Origin: Streptomyces sp. TLI_105
GTDB taxonomy: Bacteria; Actinomycetota; Actinomycetes; Streptomycetales; Streptomycetaceae
DNA length: 64,000 nucleotides
Assembly: GCF_900105415.1 (NCBI RefSeq)
Contig: NZ_FNSM01000001.1
Coordinates: 1,860,001 to 1,924,000, forward strand
Direction: 5' to 3'
Shown here one piece after another: positions 32,829 through 42,097 of the stretch. The translations under genes were made by a program, and so were the position numbers. Each line of letters opens with the position of its first letter. The stretch's first letter is position 1. The notes under the pieces are model-generated. The model made no database searches. It had not been told where the DNA came from and worked only from the letters and a program-made list of their open reading frames with translations.

Positions 32829-33689
32829 TCAGCCGACGCGGGTGACGGTCCTCGCGGAGAGGTCGACGATCAGGTTCCGGGTGTCGATCCAGGCCCCGTT
32901 GAGGACCTTGGTGACGAGCCGGACGCACCGGTGCTCCCCGCAGCGGGCGAGCGCAGGGGGCACATGGGACTCGCGGTAGGTGCGGTAGACGTCGCCGTTG
33001 AACCACAGCTGCTTGCCGGAGGTCAGCTCCTTGCCGGTGGCGTCCTTGTAGTCCTCCTTGACGCCCTTGCCGAGCGGGCTCGCGAGGATCAGCTCCAGGG
33101 CCTCGCGCAGCTCCTCGGGGTGGGCGGAGGGCTGGACCCCGCGCTGGGCTCCGGAGCTCTCGACCTTGCCGGTGTCGAGGTTGACGGTCTTGGTGATGAG
33201 CTCGTCCCGCCCGTAGTCGTAGAGGCGGACCTCGGCGCGGCGCGAGGCGTCGCCCGTGATCGGGTCGGCGAGCCGGGTGCCGAGGCGCTGGGGGCCCCGG
33301 CCGCCCGTGACGTCCTGCTGGGCGGAGGCGGCGGGCGGGGTCAGCGCCAGCGCCTCGGCCCGGGCGAGCTCGTCGTCCGTGAGCGGGTCGCCTCCGACGC
33401 CCTTCTCCCCCTCGGCCGCGGGCGGGACCACGGTGGCCGGCCGCGGCGCGGAGCCCGTGGCCCCCTCTCCGGTCTCCCCCTGCCCGGCGGCACCGGCCGA
33501 GCCGTCGCCCGCCGTCGCACCGGGGACTCCGGCGGCACCGGCGACTCCGGTGGATCCCGCCGTTCCGGCGGAATCGTTCGCTCCTGCTGATCCCGGCAGG
33601 CCGATCGCGACCGCGACGGCGGTTCCCGTCACCGCCATGGCCGCTCCGGCCACCACCTTCCCCAGGTGGCGGCGCGCTATTTCGTACAC
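32829..33689 (-). CDS. secreted protein resembling amine oxidase N2/N3 domains
   Basis: 286 residues: a signal sequence or anchor (GKVVAGAAMAVTGTAVAVAI), a low-complexity Ala/Gly/Ser/Thr stretch of about 50 residues, then a folded part with RRAEVRLYDYGRDELITKTV and LDTGKVESSGAQRGVQPSAH that resembles the N-terminal domains of copper amine oxidases. The catalytic half lies 54 bp downstream on the same strand, so the pair may work as a two-chain enzyme. The GTG start follows GAGGGGG by five bases; another GTG 36 bases upstream has no ribosome site. Confidence 0.68.
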   Translation of the reverse strand: MYEIARRHLGKVVAGAAMAVTGTAVAVAIGLPGSAGANDSAGTAGSTGVAGAAGVPGATAGDGSAGAAGQGETGEGATGSAPRPATVVPPAAEGEKGVGGDPLTDDELARAEALALTPPAASAQQDVTGGRGPQRLGTRLADPITGDASRRAEVRLYDYGRDELITKTVNLDTGKVESSGAQRGVQPSAHPEELREALELILASPLGKGVKEDYKDATGKELTSGKQLWFNGDVYRTYRESHVPPALARCGEHRCVRLVTKVLNGAWIDTRNLIVDLSARTVTRVG

Positions 33690-33729
33690 ACTTCCCCCTC
33701 TGTCCCCCTCTTGGTCTGCGGTCACCCGG

Positions 33730-33749
33730 TAGGACGGGGCGAAGTCCTA
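33730..33749. promoter_or_regulatory. TAGGAC-N8-GTCCTA inverted repeat
   Basis: A perfect 6-bp inverted repeat between the divergent amine oxidase N-domain gene and glgX, a plausible operator position for either. No matching regulator is recognised. Confidence 0.3.
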
Positions 33750-33827
33750 GGAGGTTGCCACTCTTTCGGGCAGGATCTGGCCGAAGAAGACCTACAAAAC
33801 CCGGACAGAAGAGGAAGAGTCGTATCC

Positions 33828-35948
33828 ATGCAGGTCTGGCCGGGACAGGCGTACCCCTTGGGCGCCACCTATGACGGAGCGGGAACCAACTTCGCGGTCT
33901 TCTCGGAGGCCGCCCACAGGATCGAGCTGTGTCTGCTGCACGACGACGGCTCGGAGACGGCGGTGGAACTGCGCGAGACCGACGCGTTCGTGCGACACGC
34001 CTATCTGCCGGGCGTGATGCCCGGTCAGCGGTACGGGTTCCGCGTGCACGGCCCGTACGCACCGGAACGCGGGCTGCGCTGCAACGCGGCGAAGCTGCTG
34101 CTCGACCCGTACGCCCGCGCGGTGTCGGGGCAGATCAAGTGGGGAGAGGCGGTCTACGGCTACCCGTTCGGGCGGCCCGACGCACGCAACGACCTCGACT
34201 CGGGCCCGCACACCATGACCTCGGTCGTGGTCAACCCGTACTTCGACTGGGGCGACGACCGGCGCCCCCGCACCGAGTACCACCACACGGTGATCTACGA
34301 GGCCCATGTGAAGGGCCTCACGATGCTCCACCCGGACCTTCCGGAGGAGCTGCGCGGGACGTACGCGGGGCTCGCGCACCCGTCGGTCATCGGCCATCTG
34401 AAGGACCTGGGCGTGACCGCACTCGAACTGATGCCCGTTCACCAGTTCGTGAACGACCACCGGCTCGTGGACGCGGGGCTCTCCAACTACTGGGGCTACA
34501 ACACGATCGGCTTCTTCGCCCCCCACAACGCCTACGCGTCCTGGGGCGACCGGGGCCAGCAGGTCCTGGAGTTCAAGTCGGCGGTCCGGGCGCTGCACCA
34601 GGCGGGCATCGAGGTCATCCTCGACGTGGTCTACAACCACACAGCCGAGGGCAACCACCTGGGCCCGACGCTCTCCTTCCGGGGCCTGGACAACCCCTCG
34701 TACTACCGGCTCGCGAACGACCGCCGGTACCACATGGACACCACCGGCACCGGGAACTCGCTGCTCATGCGCTCCCCGCACGTGCTCCAGCTGATCATGG
34801 ACAGCCTGCGGTACTGGGTGACCGAGATGCACGTGGACGGTTTCCGCTTCGACCTGGCGGCCACCCTGGCCCGCCAGTTCCACGAGGTGGACCGGCTGTC
34901 CTCGTTCTTCGACCTGGTGCAGCAGGACCCGGTGGTCAGCCAGGTGAAGCTGATCGCCGAGCCGTGGGACGTGGGCGAGGGCGGCTACCAGGTGGGCAAC
35001 TTCCCACCGCTGTGGACCGAGTGGAACGGCAAGTACCGGGACTGCGTGCGGGACCTGTGGCGCGGCGAGCCGCGCACCCTCGCGGAGTTCGCCTCCCGGC
35101 TGACCGGCTCCTCCGACCTGTACCAGGACGACGGGAGGCGCCCGCTCGCCTCGGTCAACTTCGTCACCTGCCACGACGGCTTCACCCTGCGCGACCTCGT
35201 CTCGTACAACGACAAGCACAACGAGGCGAACGGCGAGGGCAACCGGGACGGCGAGAGCTACAACCGCTCCTGGAACTGCGGGGCGGAGGGCGAGACCGAG
35301 GACGTCGGGATCGCCGAGTTGCGCGCCCGCCAGACGCGCAACTTCCTCGCCACGCTGATGCTCTCGCAGGGCGTGCCGATGCTCAGCCACGGCGACGAGT
35401 TCGGGCGGACGCAGGGCGGCAACAACAACGCGTACTGCCAGGACAACGAGGTCTCCTGGGTGCAGTGGCCGAAGGAGAACGGCGAGGCGGAGTCCACGCT
35501 CCTGCGGTTCACCCAGGCGATGGTCCGGCTGCGCCGGGACCATCCGGTCTTCCGGCGCCGCCGCTTCTTCCACGGCAGGCCTGTGGAGGGCACCCACGAC
35601 GAGCTGACCGACATCGCCTGGTTCACGCCCGAGGGCGAGGAGATGACCTCCCGCGACTGGCAGGCGGCGCACGCCCAGGCGCTGACCGTCTTCCTCAACG
35701 GCAACGCCATCTCGGAGCCGGGCCCGCAGGGTGAGCGGATCGCCGACGACTCCTTCCTGCTGATGTTCAACGCCTCCTCGAAGGAGCTGGAGTTCGCGGT
35801 GCCGGACAGCCACGGGCGCTGCTGGCGCATGGTGGTGGACACCTCGGACCCGGAGGGCATGCCGCCGCGGGAGGGCCCGGAGCTCGCCGGCGGCGAGCGG
35901 GTGACGCTGGCGCCGCTCAGCCTGACCGTGCTGCGCCGGCCGGCCTGA
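33828..35948 (+). CDS. glgX: glycogen debranching enzyme GlgX (isoamylase type)
   Basis: 706 residues: an N-terminal CBM48 domain (about 1-130), then a GH13 barrel with DVVYNHTAEG, DGFRFDLAA (nucleophile Asp), LIAEPWD (acid/base Glu) and VTCHDGFTL (transition-state Asp). It cleaves alpha-1,6 branches of glycogen to release maltodextrins. With treY and treZ nearby it forms the TreX-TreY-TreZ route to trehalose. GAGGAAGAG upstream of the ATG marks the start. Confidence 0.95.
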   Translation: MQVWPGQAYPLGATYDGAGTNFAVFSEAAHRIELCLLHDDGSETAVELRETDAFVRHAYLPGVMPGQRYGFRVHGPYAPERGLRCNAAKLLLDPYARAVSGQIKWGEAVYGYPFGRPDARNDLDSGPHTMTSVVVNPYFDWGDDRRPRTEYHHTVIYEAHVKGLTMLHPDLPEELRGTYAGLAHPSVIGHLKDLGVTALELMPVHQFVNDHRLVDAGLSNYWGYNTIGFFAPHNAYASWGDRGQQVLEFKSAVRALHQAGIEVILDVVYNHTAEGNHLGPTLSFRGLDNPSYYRLANDRRYHMDTTGTGNSLLMRSPHVLQLIMDSLRYWVTEMHVDGFRFDLAATLARQFHEVDRLSSFFDLVQQDPVVSQVKLIAEPWDVGEGGYQVGNFPPLWTEWNGKYRDCVRDLWRGEPRTLAEFASRLTGSSDLYQDDGRRPLASVNFVTCHDGFTLRDLVSYNDKHNEANGEGNRDGESYNRSWNCGAEGETEDVGIAELRARQTRNFLATLMLSQGVPMLSHGDEFGRTQGGNNNAYCQDNEVSWVQWPKENGEAESTLLRFTQAMVRLRRDHPVFRRRRFFHGRPVEGTHDELTDIAWFTPEGEEMTSRDWQAAHAQALTVFLNGNAISEPGPQGERIADDSFLLMFNASSKELEFAVPDSHGRCWRMVVDTSDPEGMPPREGPELAGGERVTLAPLSLTVLRRPA

Positions 35949-36070
35949 GGTCCCGTACGGGGGTCAGGCGACCGGCCTGGTCCTTGCACGGGGGCAGGCG
36001 ACCGGGCTGAGTTCCCGTACGGGGAGGGTCAGGCGACCGGCCTGAGTTCCCGTACGGGAGGGGTGACCCG
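35940..36070. repeat. imperfect 30-36 bp tandem repeat, four copies, between glgX and MFS gene
   Basis: Units open CCGGCCTGAG and include a CCCGTACGGG palindrome and GTCAGGCGA. The rightmost units encode, on the minus strand, the last residues and stop of the MFS transporter (PVRELRPVA); the leftmost unit begins in the last codons of glgX. The palindrome in most copies could also help terminate the converging transcripts. Confidence 0.85.
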
Positions 36071-37243
36071 GACCGTCCAGGAGAGCACCGCGCAGGCCAC
36101 GGCCGCCCCCACCGCCACCGCGAAGGCGGCGGGGGCGCCGTGGCCTTCGGCGAGCCGACCGGAGAGGGCGAGGGCGAGGGCCTGACCGCCCACGATCCCG
36201 CTGGTGAGGAAGGCCATCGACTCGGCGAGCCGGGCAGCCGGCACGGTCCGCTCGGTGAGCCCGAAGACGGTGATCAGGTGCGGGGCGTAGGCGGCCCCGA
36301 GGACGACGACGACCGCGTACAGCGCGGCCAGGGAGTCCACCAGGAGCAGCGGCGCGGAGAGGACGACGAGCCCGGCGGTGGCGGCGCGCCAGCGGGTCGC
36401 GAGGCCGATCCGGGCGGGCACGGCGGCCATGGAGAGGCCGACGGCGGCGCTCATGACGCCCATGGCCGCGTAGACGAGCCCGGCCTGGGCGGGCGCGCCC
36501 AGCTCCTCGGTGAGGGCGGTGATCCCGGCCTGCGAGGCGCCGAACATGGCGCCCTGGAGGACCATCGTGCCGCGCAGGGCGTACGCGGATCCCGGCAGCC
36601 GCGTCCGTTCGGCGGCACCCGTACGAGTGGAGACGACGGGCGCGGGGGCCCGGGCCGTCGGGTGGAGGGCGAAGGCCGTCCCGCAGCCGGCGAGCAGCAG
36701 CGCCGCCAGGAGGAGCGCGGCGGCGGGGTGGGCGAGGGCGGCGGCCAGTCCGACGAGGGCCGGGCCGAGGACGAAGGAGACCTCGTCGAGGGTGCCCTCG
36801 AAGGAGAGGACCGCGCCGACGAGCCGGTCGTCCGCGCCGGAGCGACGGGCGAGGGCCACGGAGCGGGTCCGGGCGAGCGGCCCGACCTGCGGGACGGTGG
36901 CCCCGGCGAGCGCCCCGAGCGCCATGAGCGGGCCGGTGGCGGCCTCGGCGAGGGCGGCGAGGACCAGGGCGGTGACGGCGACCGCGTTGGCGAGGGAGGC
37001 CGCGAGGACGATCCCGCGCTGACCGTGCCGGTCGGCGAGCCGGCCGATGACGGGCCCGGCGACGGTCTGTCCGGCGGCGAGCGCGCCGCCCGTGAGGCCC
37101 GCGGTGGCGAGCGAGCCGCTGGTCTCCGCGACCAGGAGCAGACTGCCGAGCTGGCACATGGCGGTGGGCAGCCGACCGAGGAAGGAGACGACGGGCAGGG
37201 CGGGGCCGAGCAGGGACAGCGTGTCGCGATACGTCCGAAGCAT
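36029..37243 (-). CDS. MFS transporter
   Basis: 404 residues, about twelve membrane segments, with the MFS loop-2 motif GRLADRHGQRGIV. It resembles drug/proton antiporters, but the substrate is unknown. No Shine-Dalgarno is seen before the ATG; TTACGT about nine bases upstream could be a -10 element of a leaderless message. Its 3' end is part of a tandem repeat, and it is divergent from treY. Confidence 0.9.
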   Translation of the reverse strand: MLRTYRDTLSLLGPALPVVSFLGRLPTAMCQLGSLLLVAETSGSLATAGLTGGALAAGQTVAGPVIGRLADRHGQRGIVLAASLANAVAVTALVLAALAEAATGPLMALGALAGATVPQVGPLARTRSVALARRSGADDRLVGAVLSFEGTLDEVSFVLGPALVGLAAALAHPAAALLLAALLLAGCGTAFALHPTARAPAPVVSTRTGAAERTRLPGSAYALRGTMVLQGAMFGASQAGITALTEELGAPAQAGLVYAAMGVMSAAVGLSMAAVPARIGLATRWRAATAGLVVLSAPLLLVDSLAALYAVVVVLGAAYAPHLITVFGLTERTVPAARLAESMAFLTSGIVGGQALALALSGRLAEGHGAPAAFAVAVGAAVACAVLSWTVRVTPPVRELRPVA

Positions 37244-37324
37244 CACGCGAACGTAACGCGATGCACTCGAACGGGTGCATGGGGCGATGACACAGAAGCC
37301 TTCCCGCGGGGTACGTACGTTCGC

Positions 37325-39652
37325 ATGACGCCCATTCCACCCACCTCGACCTATCGGCTGCAGCTCCAGCCGGACTTCCCGTTCGCGGCCGCCGAGCGCG
37401 CCGTGCCGTACCTGGCCGGCCTCGGGGTCTCGCATCTCCACCTCTCCCCCGTCCTGGAGGCGGTGCCCGGCTCGACCCACGGCTACGACGTCACCGACCA
37501 CCGCTCGGTCCGGGCCGAACTGGGCGGCGAGGAGGGGCTGCGGGCCCTGGCGGCGACCGCGCGGGCGCACGGCCTCGGGCTCGTCGTGGACCTGGTGCCC
37601 AACCACATGGCGGCCTCCCCGCGCCACAACCACGCGCTGCGCGCCGTGCTCCGCGAGGGCCCCGACTCGCCGTACGCCCGCTGGTTCGACATCGACTGGC
37701 GCGCCGGGGACGGCCGGGTGCTGCTCCCCGTGCTGCCCGCGCGGCTCCCGGAGGTGCGGGACCGCTTCCGGGTCTCCGGCGGGTCCCTGCACCTGGACGG
37801 CCAGGAGTTCCCGCTCCGCGCGGGCACCGAGGGGCTGCCGCTCGACGAGCTGCTCGACGCCCAGTGGTACCGGCTCGGTTGGTGGCGACTCGCCCGCACC
37901 GAGCTCGGCTACCGCCGCTTCTTCACCATCTCGGACCTGATCGGGGTGCGGGTGGAGGACCCCGAGGTGTTCGCGGCGAGCCACGCGAAGATCGTGGAGC
38001 TGGTCGCGGACGGGGTGATCGAGGGGCTGCGCATCGACCACCCGGACGGACTCGCCGACCCGCAGGGCTATCTGGAGGACCTGGCGGCGGCGACCGGCGG
38101 GCGGTGCTGGACGGTCGTCGAGAAGATCCTCACGGGGTCCGAGACGCTGCCCGCCGCCTGGCCCGTCGCGGGCACCACCGGGTACGACGCGCTTCGACAG
38201 CTCGACGGCGTCTTCACCGATCCGGTGGGCGCCGACGAACTGGCCGATCTCTACCGGGAGTTCGTGGGCAAGGCCGGGGACCGGGGCGGCCGCTGGGAGG
38301 CGACCGCGCACCGCGCCGCGTACGAGGTGGTCGGCCATGACCTGGCCGCCGAGACGGCCGCGCTGACCCGGATCGCCGGCCGGATCTGCGCCGCCGACCC
38401 CGAGCTGCGGGACCACGCCCCCTGGGCGCTGCGCACCGCGATCCGGGAGCTCCTCGTCCGGGTCCCCGTCTACCGCCCCTACCGGACCGGCGGCGAGGAG
38501 GTGCTGACCCCGGAGGCGGCGCGCGGCGCGAAGGCCGCGTTCGCGGTGCCGGAGGAGGCGACGGCGGTCGACGCCGTACGGGACCTGGCGCTCGGGAAGC
38601 GCGGCGACGGGCCCGAACACCGGGCGTTCCGCGCGCGGTTCGCGCAGACCTCGTCCGCGCTGCGGGCCAAGTCCGTGGAGGACACCGCCTTCTACCGGTA
38701 CGCCCCGCTGCTCTCCGCGAACGAGGTCGGCGGCGACGCGGGGCGACCGGCGGTGCCGGTGGAGGAGTTCCACGCGTACTGCCTGCGGATCGCCCGGGAC
38801 TGGCCCGACACCGGCACCGTGCTCTCCACGCACGACACCAAGCGCAGCGCGGACGTCCGGGCCGGGATCGCGGTGCTCGCCCAGTGCCCGGAGGTGTGGG
38901 CGGAGCTCCTCGCGGAGGTCGCCGGGGTGCCCGCGCCCGATCCGCACGTGGCGTGGACGGCCTGGCAGACGGCCTTCGGCCTCGGCACCCCGGACCCGGA
39001 CCGGCTGGTCCCCGCGATCCTCAAGTCCGTGCGGGAGGCGGGGCTCCGGACCAGCTGGACGGAGCCGGACGAGGAGTACGAGCGGGCGGTGGCCGAGTTC
39101 GCGGCGGCCGGGCCCGGCCGGATCCCGCTCAGGACGGCCTCGGAGGCCGCCTTCGCCCTGGAGCCGCACATCCGGGCGCACGCGCTCGGGGCCGCGCTCG
39201 CCCAGCTGACGATGCCGGGGGTGCCGGAGCTGTACCAGAACACGGAGCGGGAGTACCGGGCGCTCGTCGACCCGGACAACCGGGCGCCGTTCGCGGCCGG
39301 TCCCGAGGACGAGCGGACCGCGCTGGTGCGGGCGGCGCTGCGGCTGCGGCGCGCGCACCCGGAGGCCTTCGGGGCGGGCGGCACATACGTGCCTCTGGCG
39401 GCGGAGGGCCCGGCGGCCGCGCACTGTCTGGCCTTCGCCCGCTCCGGCCGGGTGGTGACGGCCGTGACCCGGCTCTCCCTGCGGCTCGCCCAGGCGGGCG
39501 GCTGGCAGGACACGGAGCTGGTGCTGCCCGAGGGGCGGTGGATCGACGCGCTCGACGGGGTGCGGGAGTTCACGGGCGGTCCGGCGACGGAGGTGAAGCT
39601 GGCGGAACTGTTCGCGGAGCGGCCGGTGGCGCTGCTCGCCCGGCTGGAGTGA
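37325..39652 (+). CDS. treY: malto-oligosyltrehalose synthase
   Basis: 775 residues, the usual length of the family. GH13 motifs: VVDLVPNHMA, LRIDHPDGLADP (nucleophile), VVEKIL (acid/base) and LSTHDTKRS (transition-state Asp). It converts the reducing end of maltodextrins into a trehalosyl unit. TreZ, 4.3 kb downstream on the same strand, releases trehalose. The family start STYRLQLQPDFPF follows soon after the chosen ATG. Confidence 0.96.
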   Translation: MTPIPPTSTYRLQLQPDFPFAAAERAVPYLAGLGVSHLHLSPVLEAVPGSTHGYDVTDHRSVRAELGGEEGLRALAATARAHGLGLVVDLVPNHMAASPRHNHALRAVLREGPDSPYARWFDIDWRAGDGRVLLPVLPARLPEVRDRFRVSGGSLHLDGQEFPLRAGTEGLPLDELLDAQWYRLGWWRLARTELGYRRFFTISDLIGVRVEDPEVFAASHAKIVELVADGVIEGLRIDHPDGLADPQGYLEDLAAATGGRCWTVVEKILTGSETLPAAWPVAGTTGYDALRQLDGVFTDPVGADELADLYREFVGKAGDRGGRWEATAHRAAYEVVGHDLAAETAALTRIAGRICAADPELRDHAPWALRTAIRELLVRVPVYRPYRTGGEEVLTPEAARGAKAAFAVPEEATAVDAVRDLALGKRGDGPEHRAFRARFAQTSSALRAKSVEDTAFYRYAPLLSANEVGGDAGRPAVPVEEFHAYCLRIARDWPDTGTVLSTHDTKRSADVRAGIAVLAQCPEVWAELLAEVAGVPAPDPHVAWTAWQTAFGLGTPDPDRLVPAILKSVREAGLRTSWTEPDEEYERAVAEFAAAGPGRIPLRTASEAAFALEPHIRAHALGAALAQLTMPGVPELYQNTEREYRALVDPDNRAPFAAGPEDERTALVRAALRLRRAHPEAFGAGGTYVPLAAEGPAAAHCLAFARSGRVVTAVTRLSLRLAQAGGWQDTELVLPEGRWIDALDGVREFTGGPATEVKLAELFAERPVALLARLE

Positions 39653-39679
39653 GCGGACCGCCGCGCCCATGGCAAGCTG

Positions 39680-40246
39680 ATGATCATGACAAAGGATCAA
39701 ACAGGCCGGCTCATAGGCGGTGCCTTCGGGCTCGTGTTCATCCAGGCCAACGCGGGCACCTTGCCGACGGCGGTCGCCACACCGCTGCGACTGCTCGCCC
39801 TCGCGGCCTTCCTCGGCCTGGTCCTGTTCGGGCGCCGACGCCGGGCGGTGCCGGCGGCCGCCGCGGGCGCCGGCACCGGGTTCGGCCGACGCTACTGGTA
39901 CGTGGTGGCGGCGGAGGTCCTCGGGCTCGCGGCCGGGCTCCTGGTGATCAGCCGTGTGCTGCACGCCCCGCAGGCGGCCGTGGGCTGGATCGCCTTCGTG
40001 GTCGGCGTGCACTTCTTCGGCCTGGCGGTGGCCTGGCGCAGACCCGCGCTCCACGTGCTCGCCGCCGCGCTCACCGCCTGCGGGGCGGCGGGCCTGGTGC
40101 TGGCCGCGCTCGACGCCCCCGTCGTCGCCGTCCGCGTGACCGCCGGGGTCCTCCCCGGCGCCCTTCTGCTCGCGTCGGTCTGGCGGCCGGGTCGTACGGA
40201 CCCGGCCGCGCCGACCACCCGGGTCAGGAGCGGGACGCTCGGCTGA
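39680..40246 (+). CDS. small membrane protein
   Basis: 188 residues with about five hydrophobic segments after a short N-terminus (MIMTKDQTGRLIGGAFGLVF) and a basic interruption RRRRAVP near residue 52. No family recognised. It follows treY by 27 bases, so co-transcription is likely. An ATG six bases downstream is an alternative start. Its 3' end overlaps the convergent secreted-protein gene by 23 bp. Confidence 0.75.
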   Translation: MIMTKDQTGRLIGGAFGLVFIQANAGTLPTAVATPLRLLALAAFLGLVLFGRRRRAVPAAAAGAGTGFGRRYWYVVAAEVLGLAAGLLVISRVLHAPQAAVGWIAFVVGVHFFGLAVAWRRPALHVLAAALTACGAAGLVLAALDAPVVAVRVTAGVLPGALLLASVWRPGRTDPAAPTTRVRSGTLG

Positions 40247-40706
40247 CCTCGCACTTGGTGTACTCGGAGCCGTCGCCGGATCCCGTGTACGGGGTGGTCA
40301 GTTCGACGCTCTGGGAGGCGCCCGCCGTGACGGCGACGGCGGTCTTCGTCGCGGTGGCCGGGACGGCGGTGCCGCCGGCGTCGCCGGTGAACTTCATCGT
40401 GACGTCGTAGTCGTAGTCCAGCAGGCCGTCGTTCTTGATGGTGACCCGGGCGACGAGGTTCTTGGTGGCCTCGTCGTACTTGCACTCGCCGATCGTGACG
40501 TCGCGCACGGCCTTGTTCGAGCTGCCGGTGCCGCCGGACACGGAGCCGCCGGAGCTGCTGCCCGTGGTGCCGTCGTTGTCGCTGTGGCTGCTGCTGTGGC
40601 TGCCGGAGCTGCCGCCGCAGCTTCCGCCGTGCGAGCCGCGGGCACCCGTCAGGGCGACGACCGCGATGCCGAAGACGGCGATCGCGCGGACATGACGCAT
40701 CTTCAT
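40224..40706 (-). CDS. secreted Ser/Gly-linker protein of unknown function
   Basis: 160 residues: signal peptide (AIAVFGIAVVALTGA), a Ser/Gly/His-rich stretch of about 45 residues (SSHSDNDGTTGSSS), then a beta-rich domain with two cysteines (DVTIGECKYDEATKNLVARV and SEYTKCEVSR) that probably form a disulfide. The domain resembles small extracellular FxLYD-like folds, but I cannot name it. The start is the ATG giving MKMRHVRAIAVFG. Confidence 0.75.
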   Translation of the reverse strand: MKMRHVRAIAVFGIAVVALTGARGSHGGSCGGSSGSHSSSHSDNDGTTGSSSGGSVSGGTGSSNKAVRDVTIGECKYDEATKNLVARVTIKNDGLLDYDYDVTMKFTGDAGGTAVPATATKTAVAVTAGASQSVELTTPYTGSGDGSEYTKCEVSRASRS

Positions 40707-40784
40707 TTTTGAAACCCCGTGGAAAGTGGTGGAACGGGCGCCCGTTGACGAGCGCACGTCACCCTAACAGCGGTCGGGGGCCGC

Positions 40785-41975
40785 TCAGCCGCCCGGCCGG
40801 ACGATCAGGTTCCGCGGGGCGCGCGTGATGAGGCCCGTGAAGGTGGGGCGGAAGCCGTCGGCGAGACGCAGGCGGGGCATGGCCGTGAAGAGGGCGCGCA
40901 GGGCGTACTCCGCTTCGAGCCCGGCGAGGAGGACCGCCGGACAGAAGCCCGCCCCGTAGGTGAGCTGGTCCGGGTCGTCGCGGAACGGATCGAAGCGGTC
41001 GGGCTCGCGGAAGCGTTCGGGATCGCGGCCCGCCGAGCCGACGAGCAGGGCGACGGACGCGCCCGCCGGGACGACGCCGCCGCTCACCGGCACCTCGGCG
41101 CCGGTGCGGCGCACCGCGATCTGCACGGGCGGGTCCCGGCGCAGCGACTCGGTCCAGGCGCGGGCGACGAGACCGGCGGGTGCGTCGCGGAGGGCGGCGA
41201 CCTGGTCGGGGTCGGCGAGGACGTTGCCGAGGAAGGAGGCGAGCGCCTTCTCCCGTACGGCGATCTGGCCGCCGCACTCCCCCGCGAGCGCGCCCGCCGC
41301 CCGGCCGCGGACGAGCCGCATCATGTCGCGGTAGGGCACGCCGACGGCCGCGGCGACGGTGCCGGCCGGCAGCCAGTGGCAGAAGTCGGCGACCAGGTCC
41401 GCCTGGGACCGTTCGGCGATCCGGCGGGCCAGGACGTAGGCGGTGCGTTCGGTGACCTCGCGCAGGGCCTCGACGTCGACGTCGACATGGGCCCGCGCGC
41501 ACGGCGGGTCGCCGGGCCGGTGCCCGTGCGTGAAGCGTTCGTCGGTGAGCGCGGCGGCCACGTCCGCGTACCGGCTGAGGACCCAGGCCCGCAGCAGCGG
41601 GTCGTACGTGAGCGGGAACTCCTCGCGCAGGGTCCGGTGGATCCCGTGCGGGTCCAGCGAGGCGCCGGGGTCGAGGGGGCTCGGCGCGACGGTCCGTCCA
41701 CCGGGCGGGAAGGGCCCGGCGGTCGGGTCGGCCAGGGTCCGTACGCGTCCGGGGACGGCCGGCCGGCCGGTGCCGGGGGCACGGGCCGGGATGCCGGCCC
41801 CGGAGGCGGCAGGGACGTCGGCCGGGGGCCCGCCGGCCCGGGCCGGCTTCGTGGGGGCCGCGGCCGACGGTGTCGCCGGAGTCATCGACGGCAGTCGTGT
41901 CCAGGGGTCCCCGGACTCCTCCGGCCGCTCGCTCCGTATGCCCCGGTCCGGCTCGTGGTTCGGCGCGTCGCTCAT
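40785..41975 (-). CDS. cytochrome P450-like protein with abnormal heme loop
   Basis: 396 residues. After a Pro/Ala-rich N-terminus the P450 fold is recognisable: ESLRR (ExxR of helix K), DPERFREPDRFDPFRDDP and the Cys loop TYGAGFCPAVLLAG. In normal P450s G-x-G-x-H-x-C-x-G is expected; here two residues between the second Gly and the Cys are missing. The helix-I acid/alcohol pair is not obvious either. It may bind heme unusually or have lost activity. AGGGGGCGAG before the ATG is a good ribosome site. It lies beside an FHA gene on the same strand. Confidence 0.8.
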   Translation of the reverse strand: MSDAPNHEPDRGIRSERPEESGDPWTRLPSMTPATPSAAAPTKPARAGGPPADVPAASGAGIPARAPGTGRPAVPGRVRTLADPTAGPFPPGGRTVAPSPLDPGASLDPHGIHRTLREEFPLTYDPLLRAWVLSRYADVAAALTDERFTHGHRPGDPPCARAHVDVDVEALREVTERTAYVLARRIAERSQADLVADFCHWLPAGTVAAAVGVPYRDMMRLVRGRAAGALAGECGGQIAVREKALASFLGNVLADPDQVAALRDAPAGLVARAWTESLRRDPPVQIAVRRTGAEVPVSGGVVPAGASVALLVGSAGRDPERFREPDRFDPFRDDPDQLTYGAGFCPAVLLAGLEAEYALRALFTAMPRLRLADGFRPTFTGLITRAPRNLIVRPGG

Positions 41976-42097
41976 CTCGCCCCCTGCTCGATCGGCGGTG
42001 GGTGCCGCGGCCGGAGATCGTGGCGCGCGTCCGCCCAGCCCATCACCGCGGGGCCCGCGCCGCCCGCCATGTACCGCCGAACGGGTGAACGCGGGGG

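Noticed and set aside
36029..40054. A 1341-codon minus-strand open frame through treY
   Set aside because: It extends the MFS frame antisense through treY and the following gene. Very high third-position GC leaves long open shadows; the true MFS protein is 404 residues.
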